A stretch of DNA of 64,000 nucleotides from a virus: the IMG/VR virus record IMGVR_UViG_3300032236_001159, positions 21,711 to 85,710 of that record; one strand, 5' to 3'. Below the pieces are notes generated by a model. The model was given only the letters and a program-made list of their open reading frames with translations. It was not told the DNA's origin and did not search any database. The position numbers were made by a program, and so were the translations under genes. Position 1 is the first letter of the stretch; each line of letters opens with the position of its first letter. This document shows, piece after piece, positions 24,226 to 35,800 of this stretch.

Positions 24226-24648
24226 CTATTTAGAATCTATAACACCCTGTTTAAGTAATTTTTGTAATTCTGCGGTAGATCCAACAAAAAGAGCATTTGT
24301 AACATTTTTTGGATTGGATTTATCTTCCTTTTTAAGATCCTTCATTTTTTGGTGAATGTCCATAAGTTTATCCGTAGAATCAGCAACATTTTTAATTAAT
24401 TGCCCAAAAACTTCATATGCTCTTGGTTGTTGTCCATCTTGTGCTATTTCCAAAAGACTAGTCGCCGCTTCTTGTCCTTTTTCAATTAAACTATAAAGTG
24501 TTCCTCTAATGTATTCAAAATCTAATTCCGATTCATCTTTATTCTGTATATTTTTTAAATCTTTTTTTGATTGTTTTATAATTTCCTTTGCAGTAACTGT
24601 TGCTTCAATATCCAAAGACTCGTTGATTTTATCAAAATTATTTTTCAT
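24226..24648 (-). CDS. 16: Terminase small subunit gp16
   Basis: A 140-residue helical protein (T4 gp16: 164). The central part FEYIRGTLYSLIEKGQEAAT and the PRAYEVFGQLIKNVADSTDK stretch correspond to the conserved coiled-coil oligomerisation core of gp16. It recognises concatemeric DNA and regulates gp17. It overlaps gp15 by four bases; only 15 bases separate its stop from the next gene. Confidence 0.92.
   Translation of the reverse strand: MKNNFDKINESLDIEATVTAKEIIKQSKKDLKNIQNKDESELDFEYIRGTLYSLIEKGQEAATSLLEIAQDGQQPRAYEVFGQLIKNVADSTDKLMDIHQKMKDLKKEDKSNPKNVTNALFVGSTAELQKLLKQGVIDSK
24227..24233 (-). promoter_or_regulatory. CTAAATA box before the DUF5661-type gene
   Basis: Minus-strand CTAAATA 17 bases before ATG 24210, overlapping the end of gp16. 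The same heptamer precedes gp15 and the 114-residue gene at similar spacing. It may be a late-box variant; weak evidence. Confidence 0.3.
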
Positions 24649-25697
24649 ATATCAATACCTTTAGATGGACTATAAATTTTACCATCACCATAGTCAAAAC
24701 GATATTCATCGAATCCAAAATCATCTGTTTGTTCAATCAAATTATTATCCTCAATATTAATAAGATTTATATATGATCCATTTAAATGTGAAACTACGGA
24801 AGAGTTATCTTCACCTCTCAAAACAGTAATAGTATTTCCAGATATTGATTTAATATACATCTCTTCATCATCAATTTCTATGTAGGTATTTTCTGAAAGA
24901 GAAGTTGCATCATTTACTATAAATTTGGTAATTTTATCATCTATATCTTGTGCAAGAGAAGTTGTATTATCTGTATTATAATCTTTAATTGCTCTTGGTT
25001 CTGCAACATAACGAAGCTGTCTAGATGAATTTTTAGTGTCCGTATCGGAATAATAATCCACCTGAACTTTTTTGATAAATCCTTCCGTATTGTCTGGAAT
25101 AGGTCCAAACAAATAAGTTTTAGCAGTAAAATTCAAATCATAAATTATAATTCTTTTTTCTTCATAACCACTATCATAATTATCTTTAAAATTTATATTT
25201 TCGAGTATCATCGGAACATCTCTTTTTTCTCCTATAGAAGAAACCAAATCTAAAGTTAAATTAAAAGATGGCTGAAAATACGGAAGGATTTGCTCAACAA
25301 TTTGCAAAGCATCGTCATTATATTGCGTCATAATAGAAAGTTGAATTCCAATATTATATGGGGCAGGCATAAAAACTTTCTTAACTGTCTGATTATCTGT
25401 GGAACTCAATGCTTTGAAAGTTTGCATAGTAGAAACTTTTCTAGTATTATCATATTGAATACTAGTCATTTCAAATGCCAATCTTGGCAAAACAATAGAA
25501 ACTCTCTTTCTTAAATCTGGTTTCTGTTCTAATCTTGCTATAAATTTCTCTACTGGACCATATGCAATAGGAACTTTTATTATACTATGATCACTACCAT
25601 CTTGGTTTTTATGTTTAATGTTGATGTTATTAAACAAAGTTCCAAATGCAATTATGGTTTTTTTAATTATTTCGTGATAATAATATTCTCCTAGCAT
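24645..25697 (-). CDS. 15: Tail sheath stabiliser / tail terminator gp15
   Basis: A 350-residue protein (T4 gp15: 272) that caps the finished tail and joins it to the neck. The conserved N-terminal two thirds runs from MLGEYYYHEIIKKTIIAFGT through KVPIAYGPVEKFIARLEQ, RVSIVLPRLAFEMTSIQYD and VFMPAPYNIGIQLSIMTQYN. The last 120 residues are an extension absent from T4. It is encoded directly after gp14 in the usual 13-14-15-16 order. Confidence 0.95.
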   Translation of the reverse strand: MLGEYYYHEIIKKTIIAFGTLFNNINIKHKNQDGSDHSIIKVPIAYGPVEKFIARLEQKPDLRKRVSIVLPRLAFEMTSIQYDNTRKVSTMQTFKALSSTDNQTVKKVFMPAPYNIGIQLSIMTQYNDDALQIVEQILPYFQPSFNLTLDLVSSIGEKRDVPMILENINFKDNYDSGYEEKRIIIYDLNFTAKTYLFGPIPDNTEGFIKKVQVDYYSDTDTKNSSRQLRYVAEPRAIKDYNTDNTTSLAQDIDDKITKFIVNDATSLSENTYIEIDDEEMYIKSISGNTITVLRGEDNSSVVSHLNGSYINLINIEDNNLIEQTDDFGFDEYRFDYGDGKIYSPSKGIDI

Positions 25698-25717
25698 AAT
25701 AATAACCTTTTATTAAT

Positions 25718-25724
25718 TATTTAG
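25718..25724 (-). promoter_or_regulatory. CTAAATA box before gp15
   Basis: Minus-strand CTAAATA in the 29-base gap between gp14 and gp15, 21 bases before the ATG. Possible late-box variant shared with two other gene starts. Confidence 0.35.
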
Positions 25725-25726
25725 AT

Positions 25727-27142
25727 TTAAAAATCCCCAAAAGGATTATGCTCACTAAAATCCAAAAATACATCTGCTTCGGATTCGATAGGAATATTTT
25801 CCGCATATGGATCATATTCATCTTGAACGTCAATCGAAAAAAGTCTATAATTGGCCTCAGATCCACCATAATTTGTGCCCATACCAATTATAGATTCGCC
25901 CAAAGAAAAAGATCCATTTGATATTTTGACTTTAAGTATTCTTGTATCATAATCCCAATCCGAAACGTGTGCAGTTGTTCCTGTAGAAACTCCCTTAACC
26001 ACCTCATTAAATACATAATTTCCCGTAGATATTCCAATAGGAGATGAGAAAGAAACTGAAGGTGCTATTGTATAACCAGATCCGGCATTGCTATATCTAA
26101 TAGCAGTTACTATCCCGAGAGAATTGATTACGCATTCTGCTTTTGCATCTATTCCCCCATAAGGTGCTGCCGATATTGTTACTGTAGGACTAGTGGAATA
26201 TCCTACACCACGATTAATAATTTCAAATGTACCCAAAGAACCAGAAGATAAAATCGCCGTTGCTATTGCGCCAGATCCACTTGAACTTAAAATCGTAACC
26301 GATGGCGTAACCGTATATCCAATTCCTGGATTTGTAATTAATATTCTATCAATTGAACTTCCGGTTTGGTTGGAACGATGAGTCATAATTGCAACTGCAG
26401 TTGCATTTACTCCTCCTGAAATCGCACGAGAAATAGAAATAGTTGGAGTTGTTAAATAACCAGTTCCATCATTAATTAAATCAATTTTAGAAACTGAACC
26501 ACCAACTACTGACGCAAGATTGGAAGCAAGATTGACAATTGCAGATGTTGGAGTTGCTTCAGATTTAACCATATTTAAAGTTGTAATATATCCAAAATCT
26601 TTTACAGATTCATCAACTTCACTGATGCTTGTATTAATATTTTCATCTGCTTCATAATCAAACACTTCACATCTCAATTCGTAGACATAAAGATTATTTA
26701 ATTGATAAAATGGAGATTTAGCCTCTACGTATTTAATTTCAAATATTGTATTGTCTAAAGGCAAATAAATTATATCACCTTCTTCTGGTCTTGTAGATAC
26801 TTCTATTTCTGCACTATTTGCAAGAAAATTAGAAACAAAATCTTCATATCTTTCTCTTGATATAATTAAAGTTAATTCATCAGTAGTCTGAACTCCAAAT
26901 TTTGATAATATATCTCCTCTTCCCCCAAATCCTTGGTAATTCATTATATAAGCTTCTAATCTATATGCATCATCAAATTTTGATACAAGTATTTCTTTTA
27001 ATATATTACTTTTATTGACTATTTTTCTTGGCATATAAACAACATCTTGCCCAAACATCTTTAATTGTTCATTGATTAGATCCTGTACCAATCTTTGCTC
27101 ACTAACAGAACCATTTAAAAAATAAGGATTAAGTGGAGACAT
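25727..27142 (-). CDS. 14: Neck protein gp14 with an inserted beta-repeat domain
   Basis: A 471-residue neck protein, nearly twice T4 gp14 (256). Residues 1-180 (PLNPYFLNGSVSEQRLVQDL, MFGQDVVYMPRKI, IMNYQGFGGRGDILSKFG) and the C-terminal 60 residues (IDVQDEYDPYAENIPIESEA, FLDFSEHNPFGDF) are gp14. The middle (about 215-400) is a run of repeats of the form GxGYxxxPxVxI (GYLTTPTISIS, GYTVTPSVTI, GYSTSPTVTIS, GYTIAPSVSFS). The same repeat type occurs in gp7, gp8 and the DUF4815 protein. With gp13 it closes the filled head. Confidence 0.94.
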   Translation of the reverse strand: MSPLNPYFLNGSVSEQRLVQDLINEQLKMFGQDVVYMPRKIVNKSNILKEILVSKFDDAYRLEAYIMNYQGFGGRGDILSKFGVQTTDELTLIISRERYEDFVSNFLANSAEIEVSTRPEEGDIIYLPLDNTIFEIKYVEAKSPFYQLNNLYVYELRCEVFDYEADENINTSISEVDESVKDFGYITTLNMVKSEATPTSAIVNLASNLASVVGGSVSKIDLINDGTGYLTTPTISISRAISGGVNATAVAIMTHRSNQTGSSIDRILITNPGIGYTVTPSVTILSSSGSGAIATAILSSGSLGTFEIINRGVGYSTSPTVTISAAPYGGIDAKAECVINSLGIVTAIRYSNAGSGYTIAPSVSFSSPIGISTGNYVFNEVVKGVSTGTTAHVSDWDYDTRILKVKISNGSFSLGESIIGMGTNYGGSEANYRLFSIDVQDEYDPYAENIPIESEADVFLDFSEHNPFGDF

Positions 27143-27146
27143 ATTA

Positions 27147-27962
27147 TTATCCTATCATATCCATTGGGGGAGTTTCATATTCATCTTTAAGTTGTTTTTC
27201 GGCTTCTTCAACTTCTCTTATTCCGTCATTTAAAATTCTTTCTCCATTAAATTGAATACCACCAGGAAGAGATACATTATTGAATTTAGTTAAATTAATT
27301 CCCCATTGTCTCTTCATTAAAGCGGTTAAGTATTTTTTTAACCACCAATCATTATAAATGTTTGGTGCATCTGAAGGATCTACCAGTCTATAGCAATCAA
27401 AAATTAAATAATTATTTGGGCTCATTTGGCTCCAATCAATATCTAAGTACAATCTATGATTTTTTTTATTAAATCTAATTTGAATATCTGGAGTAATAAT
27501 TCTACTTAAATCTTCAAGATATGTTTTTACCATTGCATAATTTAATAGATCAAGTGCTCCATAATAATACAAATCATTTAAAAATAGTTGATATTTAATA
27601 TTGAAAAGACCACTTGATATTGTACTAGAATCCACTTTAAATACATTATTAACACCAATTACGTGATCTGGTAACTGTAAAAAGTTGTTTGTTTCTGTGT
27701 AATTTACAGTCGTTATTCCAACAGAAGATGATGCAGTTGAAGTTGTAACTCCTGTCTTTATCGCATCTAATTGGGATTGGCTTAATTGATGTTTTAAAAA
27801 TACTTTTTCAATACCATCATAATGTCTTTCATTAAAATATTGAATGGCATCATCTACCAAATCATCAATTTGGTCATCTTCAATATTAATTTCCAAAACG
27901 GGATAACCGAGTCTTCTCAGACAATAATCAATTAGTCCTTGGCGAGATGATGGTTGTGCCAT
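27147..27962 (-). CDS. 13: Neck protein gp13
   Basis: A 271-residue protein (T4: 309) starting MAQPSSRQGLIDYCLRRLGY. Conserved gp13 segments are EINIEDDQIDDLVDDAIQYF, FLQLPDHVIGVNNVFKVD, YLDIDWSQMSPNNYLIFDCY and LTALMKRQWGINLTKFNNV. It forms the head-to-tail connector with gp14. It is adjacent to gp14 with a four-base gap and preceded by a 63-residue coiled-coil gene. Confidence 0.95.
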   Translation of the reverse strand: MAQPSSRQGLIDYCLRRLGYPVLEINIEDDQIDDLVDDAIQYFNERHYDGIEKVFLKHQLSQSQLDAIKTGVTTSTASSSVGITTVNYTETNNFLQLPDHVIGVNNVFKVDSSTISSGLFNIKYQLFLNDLYYYGALDLLNYAMVKTYLEDLSRIITPDIQIRFNKKNHRLYLDIDWSQMSPNNYLIFDCYRLVDPSDAPNIYNDWWLKKYLTALMKRQWGINLTKFNNVSLPGGIQFNGERILNDGIREVEEAEKQLKDEYETPPMDMIG

Positions 27963-27980
27963 TACTTAAATACCTCTCTT

Positions 27981-28172
27981 TTAATATTTATTAATAGAAT
28001 CTGTTTGTAATTCTTTTATTTGTTCCAATAAATCATATTTTTCTTTTTCGAAATCTTTAATTAAAGATTGAATTTTTGATTCTAATACAATATTTTCAAT
28101 TGAAAGTGAAGATATTTTTTGAGAATATGTATTAATTAAAATCGTTACGTCGATATCATTTTCATTATTCAT
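27981..28172 (-). CDS. Small coiled-coil protein
   Basis: A 63-residue protein (MNNENDIDVTILINTYSQKI) with a continuous predicted coiled coil (SIENIVLESKIQSLIKDFEK). The ATG at 28172 is chosen over one at 28190 because a strong GGAGGT lies ten bases before 28172, and inside the first codons of the longer version, and because the upstream stop (28174) then just precedes the start. Similar short coiled-coil genes sit among tail and neck genes of related phages; function unknown. Confidence 0.65.
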   Translation of the reverse strand: MNNENDIDVTILINTYSQKISSLSIENIVLESKIQSLIKDFEKEKYDLLEQIKELQTDSINKY

Positions 28173-28173
28173 T

Positions 28174-29292
28174 TTAATATTGACCTCCATCTATGGCATT
28201 TGTCCACACAGGAACATTTGAATTGTCCGTCGTTAAAATATAATTTGAAGTGGATGCATATCCAACTTCTGGGGAATTAGTACTAATCAATTTACCAGAA
28301 GAATCAAAATATGCAGATCCTCTGGTACTAATTCCGGAAGTAGTGAAATTAAGTAAAATTGAACCTATATCAAGAGTTCCTTTTGTTCCAGATACTACAT
28401 TTCCTGTAATTGTGGCATCTGGTATATATGTGAGATAACGAGTACTGTCTTTATAACCAAAAAATCCTTTTCTATAATTTTGAACACCAGAACCTACATT
28501 ATATTCAAATGAAATACCTTTATCTGTATTAGTGTCATAATAATGTCTAATTGTTAATTGTGATGTGGTTGAAATTGATCCACTAGTATTCCCTTGAATG
28601 AAAACAACATTAGTGTATGGATTATATGAATTTATTGTTGTGATTCCACTTGATGGGAGATTTGCATTTCCGCTAATTAAATCACCAGTATTAATTCCAA
28701 CAACAGAATCTAAAGTAATAGTTGAACTTCCAGTCAATACCGGAGACATCACTGTTCTAATACTTGTTATATCACCAAGATTTAATATATCTGCATCTGC
28801 ATTTACACTTGTTGAATTAATTGAAGTAGTAGTACCATCAACTTGTAGATTACCTTTAACAACAACTGTGCCTTGATTGCTTAATCCATCGGGATATGGA
28901 TCAATATATAAAGTATCTCCAGTTCCAGGTAAAGATGAAATTATATTTGAATTAATTCTAACGTTATCAAATGTTGCACCGCCAGTATTTGTAATATTTC
29001 CACTTATATTTACCTTTCCCGAAAATGACGAGATACCAATAAAAGTATTTAAATTTGTACTTACTTGCCCAAGTGTAGTATTTCCATTTACAGTTAATGA
29101 TCCAACTAAAACTGGATTGCTAGTTGCTTCCCATTTTAATGTGGTGGAATTAAATACCAAAATCATTCCACCAACTTGGCCATTACTTACATCAACATCG
29201 GAAAGTTGATATAATTTCCCCCCTGCCACAATAGATGTGGCAGGAACTCTAATTGCATTTTCTGTTCCTAGTCTTACTCTTATATCTGCCAT
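28174..29292 (-). CDS. Fibre-like virion structural protein
   Basis: A 372-residue protein starting MADIRVRLGTENAIRVPATS. It is built of short beta segments rich in Asn, Thr, Ser, Gly (GSLTVNGNTTLGQVSTNLNT, GTVVVKGNLQVDGTTTSINS). The alternating VxGNLxVxGTT pattern is typical of trimeric tail or neck fibre proteins, and similar proteins follow the DUF4815 gene in marine T4-like phages. It likely belongs to a tail fibre or whisker; its place in the virion is inferred. Confidence 0.75.
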   Translation of the reverse strand: MADIRVRLGTENAIRVPATSIVAGGKLYQLSDVDVSNGQVGGMILVFNSTTLKWEATSNPVLVGSLTVNGNTTLGQVSTNLNTFIGISSFSGKVNISGNITNTGGATFDNVRINSNIISSLPGTGDTLYIDPYPDGLSNQGTVVVKGNLQVDGTTTSINSTSVNADADILNLGDITSIRTVMSPVLTGSSTITLDSVVGINTGDLISGNANLPSSGITTINSYNPYTNVVFIQGNTSGSISTTSQLTIRHYYDTNTDKGISFEYNVGSGVQNYRKGFFGYKDSTRYLTYIPDATITGNVVSGTKGTLDIGSILLNFTTSGISTRGSAYFDSSGKLISTNSPEVGYASTSNYILTTDNSNVPVWTNAIDGGQY

Positions 29293-29297
29293 TTTTT

Positions 29298-29642
29298 TTA
29301 TGCAGTGGTAACGCCGGCAGTTACAATCGCACTTCCTTCCACAACTCTGGTTTTAATGGAAGCCGCATCTATTAATAAAATATCATAAGAATATCTTCCT
29401 GGTTTTATTCCAGAAGTAATTGAAGATCCTAAAGAGATTGTCAATTTACCAAAAGATCTATTATTAAATGAAACATCAAAGCTTGCAGTGATTTTTGATG
29501 ATGCTGGACTTTTTTTAATAGAAGAATATGCAGTATATCCAGTCAAATCCAATGGAGTATTTGCAGTAGTTTCAAAATCAAATGTTTGGGTGAAATCAGT
29601 TCCCGAATTGATTATGATGTTACTAACATAGGAAGCTGCCAT
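29298..29642 (-). CDS. Small structural protein, beta-sandwich-like
   Basis: A 114-residue protein (MAASYVSNIIINSGTDFTQT) with DLTGYTAYSSIKKSPASSKI, then a second half IKPGRYSYDILLIDAASIKT and RVVEGSAIVTAGVTT. This is a pattern I recognise from small virion proteins of T4-like cyanophages, probably a beta-sandwich adaptor in the baseplate or fibre. It is six bases from the fibre-like gene downstream. No enzyme motif is seen. Confidence 0.7.
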   Translation of the reverse strand: MAASYVSNIIINSGTDFTQTFDFETTANTPLDLTGYTAYSSIKKSPASSKITASFDVSFNNRSFGKLTISLGSSITSGIKPGRYSYDILLIDAASIKTRVVEGSAIVTAGVTTA

Positions 29643-29668
29643 TATTTAAAATTTAATACATTCTAATA

Positions 29669-29675
29669 TATTTAG
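29669..29675 (-). promoter_or_regulatory. CTAAATA box before the 114-residue structural gene
   Basis: Minus-strand CTAAATA 27 bases before ATG 29642, at the end of the 73-residue gene. Third member of a small set of such boxes; possible late-box variant. Confidence 0.3.
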
Positions 29676-29893
29676 GATTTACTAGAAACCAATTGAATTA
29701 ATAAATCTTTTATCACATCAATATCTTTTTTAATATTTTCAACATCAATTTCCAATTGCTTTGATTTTTCTATCTCCTTTAATTTATTTTCCTTTGCTTT
29801 TATATAATTTTGATAGTCACTGTCGGAGCAATTTATAATTGCTCCGCTTTTTTCGTCACGAAATAGCGATTTATTATTTTCAACAGGAATCAT
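29672..29893 (-). CDS. Small hypothetical coiled-coil protein after the DUF4815 gene
   Basis: A 73-residue protein starting MIPVENNKSLFRDEKSGAII. The N-terminal half resembles a short beta region with SDSDYQNYIKAKENKLKEIE; the rest is a charged coiled coil (DVENIKKDIDVIKDLLIQLV). It overlaps the DUF4815 stop by four bases, so the two are coupled. Probably a structural accessory or chaperone; unproven. Confidence 0.65.
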   Translation of the reverse strand: MIPVENNKSLFRDEKSGAIINCSDSDYQNYIKAKENKLKEIEKSKQLEIDVENIKKDIDVIKDLLIQLVSSKS

Positions 29894-32800
29894 GATTTTG
29901 TTGCGATTGCTCTCAGGTCTTTAATTTTTGGATAAAGTGCCTGATTTGTTCCAGACATTAAGATTTTGATTTGGAATCCATTAAATGGTGCCAAATTATG
30001 AGCAGTAAATTCATAACTACCTAAATCATTAAAATTAACAGAAGGTATAACTAATTTATCTGGAAGTCCATTATTGTCTTTTGGATCAATTACATCTCCA
30101 TTATTGTTTAGATTTGAATACCCAGGGAATAGTTCGAAACCTTGTTGTTGAGACGATGTATCATCTCTCAATAATCTATACATTACTCTAATATCACTAG
30201 AAGCATCTCTATATGCATCAAATAATACCATCAAACTATCTGCAGACTGTTTCAATTTGATGATTTTTGAAACATAAATTGCCGCATGTGGATCATCAGT
30301 CAAACTGTTTACGCTGGAATTCGTAGCATAGTTTGATACTGGAGAATTTAATCTGGACATAATGGTGATAATATTCACTCTATCCAGATCAATCATTGGA
30401 GATACTTTGGGGTCTCCTGTAGAAAGTACCATCTCTAATGTAAATGATTTTGCTCCTGGATAATTTCCGAGATTATTAGATTCATTTATTTTAGAAGCAA
30501 TAATTCTAGTGGAATTTAAAATATTATTTGAATTTAATGAAATATCTTCAAATCCTTGATCTACAAATGAGGTTTCCGTTCCATCAGCACTTGTTCCGGA
30601 GAAAGTTCTAATTCTTGCACTAATATTGGTAGTCTGTGGCAATAATGTTTGGATATTTGGTCTTATAATACTAAATGGAATATTTTGTGTTGCTTTTGGA
30701 CCTTTTTCGAATCCAACTATCGGATTTGTCGATTCATACGTTCCTCCGGATTTTCTTTGTGAGAAGAATAATTCTGGATATCCATTTACATTCGAAGTAG
30801 TTCTGTCTGCACCATCAATAGATGTATCTAATATTAAATTATATTCATCCAAATCTATAGGATAAGAATCTGTGATTGTATGAGTTTTATTAATTCTCTT
30901 CAAAGATACACCATTAAGTTCATATTTAAATACTAAATCATTTGCAGAATATGATCCTGCAATTGGACCTCTCGCAATTCCAGTTAAACTATTAGTGGAA
31001 GTATTTACTCCAGTATAACCTATGATTTCATTTTTAATAATAACATAACCAGTATTTGCTGAACCAACTGGAATATTTTCAAAACTTGTGAATATTCCAA
31101 CAGAGGATGATAATGGGATATCCGAGGTTGAAGAGGAACTATACGATGCAGATAATTTTAATGGAGATAAATCTGGCTCAATTCCACTTAAAGTAACTTT
31201 GTTCTGTGAAGAATACATTCCATGATTATTATGATTTACTTTAATTCTCAGACCAGTAGTAATGTCAATAAGTGAGGTTACGCTCGCATTCGCCATTGTG
31301 ACAATACCAGTTTGTCCATTATAGGTGATATATTTTGTCGAATCTGTGGAATCAATTTTTCCTTGAATATTATCAACAATTAAAGAATTTATTGAAGTAA
31401 TAATACCAGCAGTATTTGGAATTGTAATGAGAAGATTTTTTCCAAGATTTCCAGTATCCGTAGAAGCAATACTTAAAACATCGCCAATTGCATATCCAGT
31501 GCCACCAACAGAAACTGTTGCAGCTACTGCGACACCACCAATTACAGTGAGATTTGCCTTAGCACCTTGACCGTATCCACTGACGGCAACTAAATTTTTA
31601 TTTTGGAATGTGACGGATCCACTAGTATATCCACTTCCGGGATTTGTTATAGTTAGTGTTCCTGTTGCCCCAGTACTAATACCACCTAAGACTGATCTCA
31701 ATTTTCCAGAAAAATTAGAATTATTTTTCTGGAAAATTTGAACTCCATTAATTAGATTTGCTTGATCAGCAGCAGAAATGCTAGTTCCAATTCCAACCAA
31801 ACTCGATTTTGAATACATTTGAATTGGATTTGGTCTCAGTGCTGCAATTTGATTATTTCCAATATCTAAATTTGGATTATAAAATCTTACGGACGCAGAA
31901 CTTGTTACAAAATTTGCACGATAAAGTGTCATCTTCAAATCTTCAAGTTGACTTGCATCCCAAGTAGAACCATTTTGTGATTTGAATAAAGAACCTAGAA
32001 GTGGTTGTTGTGCCACAACAATTCTTTCTGCTTCTGGTCTGGTCAAAGTTGAAACATCAGTTTCGGTCATTCTTGAAATCCAAACATTATACTCATCTGA
32101 AGCCGACAAAAGAACAACAGCATATGAATTTGCGGTTTCTAGATAAACAGGAGATGGGAATGTAAAAGTAGTTGGAACGGAAGCATCATCTGAAATGCGA
32201 ACTTTATCTGGATCTAAAATAACTTCCGCAAATGGTAGAATGGTTTGTGTTGGCAAACCAGTACTCATTGTTCTTATTTGTAAAGTAATTGGAAGATTAT
32301 TTGTAGATTTTGATTTGAAGAAAATATCACATTTTGTTACATATACCCCATTTGGATCCGATACTTCAAATGATTCTGCAAGTGGATCTACCCATCTAGT
32401 TTGGGTTACAGTTCTGTTTATAAATGATGTACTTGCCACAAGTCTTGTATCTGTTTCCGATGTTTTTCTATCATCGGTTTTTACATCTCTAGATATGTTT
32501 GCATTACGAATACGAAGAGTAGTTGATTCTACATTATCCAATGTTCCACTTGATGAGAAATTAGTTTCTGCAGAACTTTGAGCAAATCCAGAAATTGTGG
32601 AATTTGTTGAACTTGTAGTAAGTGTGAATGTTTTATTTCCTGTGGTAAATACTGGAGTTGATGGTGAAGTTGGGTCCGGAATAAATAGTGATCCAATAAA
32701 AGTTCCAGAATTATCACTAATCAATCTAAGATTTTTTATATCTGCAATTGCTCCACTAGTTTGTCCAATTAAACGCATTCCATTAGAAACACATCCATAA

Positions 32801-35800
32801 AAACTAGAATTTGATTGCAATTCTAAACTTGCAGTATCAACATTCAATAAACCAGTAGTTGAAGAATAACTTGATGAAATTGTGCTCGATGAATCATATG
32901 GATTAATTGAATAGTATTCAGATGGTGAATTGTATGGTCCATATTTGTGATTTTGAGATGCTAATCTGAATTTGATTGATTTTGATCCCAAAATACCTAT
33001 GACAGTTTCTCCAGTAGAAAATGTACCACTTATCATTGAAACTTCTAAAAGTTTAGGGATAATATAATTTGACATATCAATATTATCAAAGAATGCATAA
33101 AATTGACTATTTGGTTTAAGTCTTTTTGCGATAACTTCAATATTTCTTGATCTCATATGAGTTATAATGTCTCTAGAAATTACTCTATCACCAAGATTTG
33201 TTGTATCAAATCTTGATGTGACACCATATTGAATTCCTTGTCTAGTTTGATTTCTTGATGTGATTGTAGTTTGATTTGAAAAATTAATAAAACTATCTTT
33301 GTAAGTATTAGTTCTATCCTGACTTTGCATCATCGCACCATTTGCAGGATTGCGAGATTGATGTAAACCTGAGGTAGCAATCCAATCAGTTGAAGATGTT
33401 AAAGTTGATCCAGTTTGTTGTGTGAATAGTGCTGGCCCATTTGTTGTTTGTGAACCAGTCCAAGTTGTTTCCCAAGATCCCCAATCTATGGGCGAAAGAC
33501 CAGTGTTGGTATCAACTCCCAACTGTTGAATAGCAGAATTATAAGATCCTTCAATATCAGATATTTTTTCAGTTTTTCTCGTTTCTATCCAAGTATCTGA
33601 AGAAGGACTTAGATGTATTGTCCCTATCCAATTTACAACATTGAATGGATTTACATTTTCTGTTCTTGTCGCATATGGATTTTTTACATATTCAACATCG
33701 GAATATTTTAAACACACTACATCACCAACTCTTGTCAGATTTGGTGATCCCAAATCATTCACGAATCTTAAATCTGCGTTAACATTTGATGTTGTTCCTA
33801 TTCCAAGTACTGATTCTGAACCAATAAGAAGATCAATACTTGTCGAATATGGTTGTGGATTTAATGTTCCGGCATTTTTATCGACACTAGATTTATATAA
33901 GCGATTTGAAATATCTCCACCATCGGAAGATTTGAAATTATCCACAAAGAAACCACATTTAAATCTATCAAGTTGAGTAGTGGAATCTCTTATTGTTAGA
34001 TTTTGAGTGTCAGTTTCAAGTAAAGATAGCGAAGTGTAATACTCTATATTACTAATTCTTTTATCTAAACTAGAAATATCCTGCATTCTATATCTTTTAT
34101 GTGTTGTTAAAGATATTTTGACACTAGACGTATCAAACAAATATGCAGGCAAATAGACAGTTCCGATTTCTAAGGATGAATCCAAACTATTAGGAACTTT
34201 TGGGGAAAGGGAAGGAACTCCTTTATTGATGATAAATGCGCCATCTTTATCCAAGAAGATTCTATCTATTCTTGGTAAATAATAATCATAAGAAAGATTA
34301 ATATTTTTATTTTTAGCAAAAATATCAGTTGCAGAACCATTTGTATTTTGAAAAATTCTCGATTTAAATTCAAATGGTGATGTTGTTGTGCTATTAAATT
34401 GGGAAACTCTTGGTCTGCAATCTAAAAGATCTGTAACTCTCAATCCATCAACTGATGGGATATAATCATCATAACGATCTTTATCATATGAATTTACTCC
34501 AACGAAATCTCCATTATCGGAAGAACTAATTGTGTAATTATTAAAAATTATTCTAATTTTTCTAGTAGGAGAAGAATTATTTGGTTTTCTTATGATTCTT
34601 GAATAATCTAGATATTCCGATCTTTGTCCATCATCAAAGATAAAATTATTCTTAATATTTTTATCTCCAGGAAATACTGTTGCTATTGTTGCTTGTATTT
34701 TTGATTCTTGGAATGTGACGAGTTCTCCAATTGTAAATACGTTCTCATTCAAATAAACAATATCAATTTGATTTGTTCCAGTGGATGAAACTAATGTTGC
34801 TACAGCTTTACTATTTTCCCCAACTACCAATTCTCCTTTTGTGGAGTTTAAAATATTAGAAGATAAATTAATAAGTTGCAAATAAGAAAGAGATGGATCT
34901 CCAGATGTGGAAGATTCGATAATTGCAACAATGTTTGATACATCGGGAATATTTAAAGAAATTTCTTTATCTTGTACTCTAGTCCCATATATTTGACTAT
35001 ATGTCAATCCATCATTGAAAGTAGTAGACCCAATACCGGATCCTTGTGATGATGATTTATCTATAATTAATGATGTGCATCTATTAAAAATTTTCTTTTT
35101 GGTGGATGTATTAATTTTATTGAAACTCACAGTTAAAACTGCGGATCCATTTTGACTAATATTTTGTAAACTGACGGTTCTTCCAGAAACAATTAGTTTT
35201 TGATCACTTAATGATTCTATAACTCCATTCACAAATGATAGATTATAATCTTGTTCATTGAATGGCAACAGCGTTAAACTGGTATCAGTTTCAAGCACTT
35301 GAGTTGCAGCACCATTAGAAATAGTTACATTATAACTTCTCTTAATTGTAATATTAGAATCAGTTAGAGATAAATTTGAAATATTTGATTTATTTAATTT
35401 GGAATACAATGAAACATCTGCTGTATTTAAAACATCAAGGGTTGCTTTTTTAATATCGGTATTTGTGGATGCGGATGTTGGTAATGTTCCAACACAAACA
35501 CCAGAAATAGAAGGCAATGGAATAATTTGAATACTTTTTGATGATGTACTAACTTGATATACTTGATTGTATGTTGGAAGTGTGTCCCCTTGCTTAGTAT
35601 ATGAAATAATATCTCCAGTGTTTATGCCAACATAAAAATTCTGATCGGTGGTGGTGATTGTACTGATTCCAGCAGAAGCAGTTGAAATTGTAAATACTGT
35701 TCCTGGTTGTGAAATATATAATTGATTTGAAAGTACTGGATCAGCAGTAAAGCTTACGCCATTTCCAACTATTTGGTGAATATCGGAGAAATTATAATCT

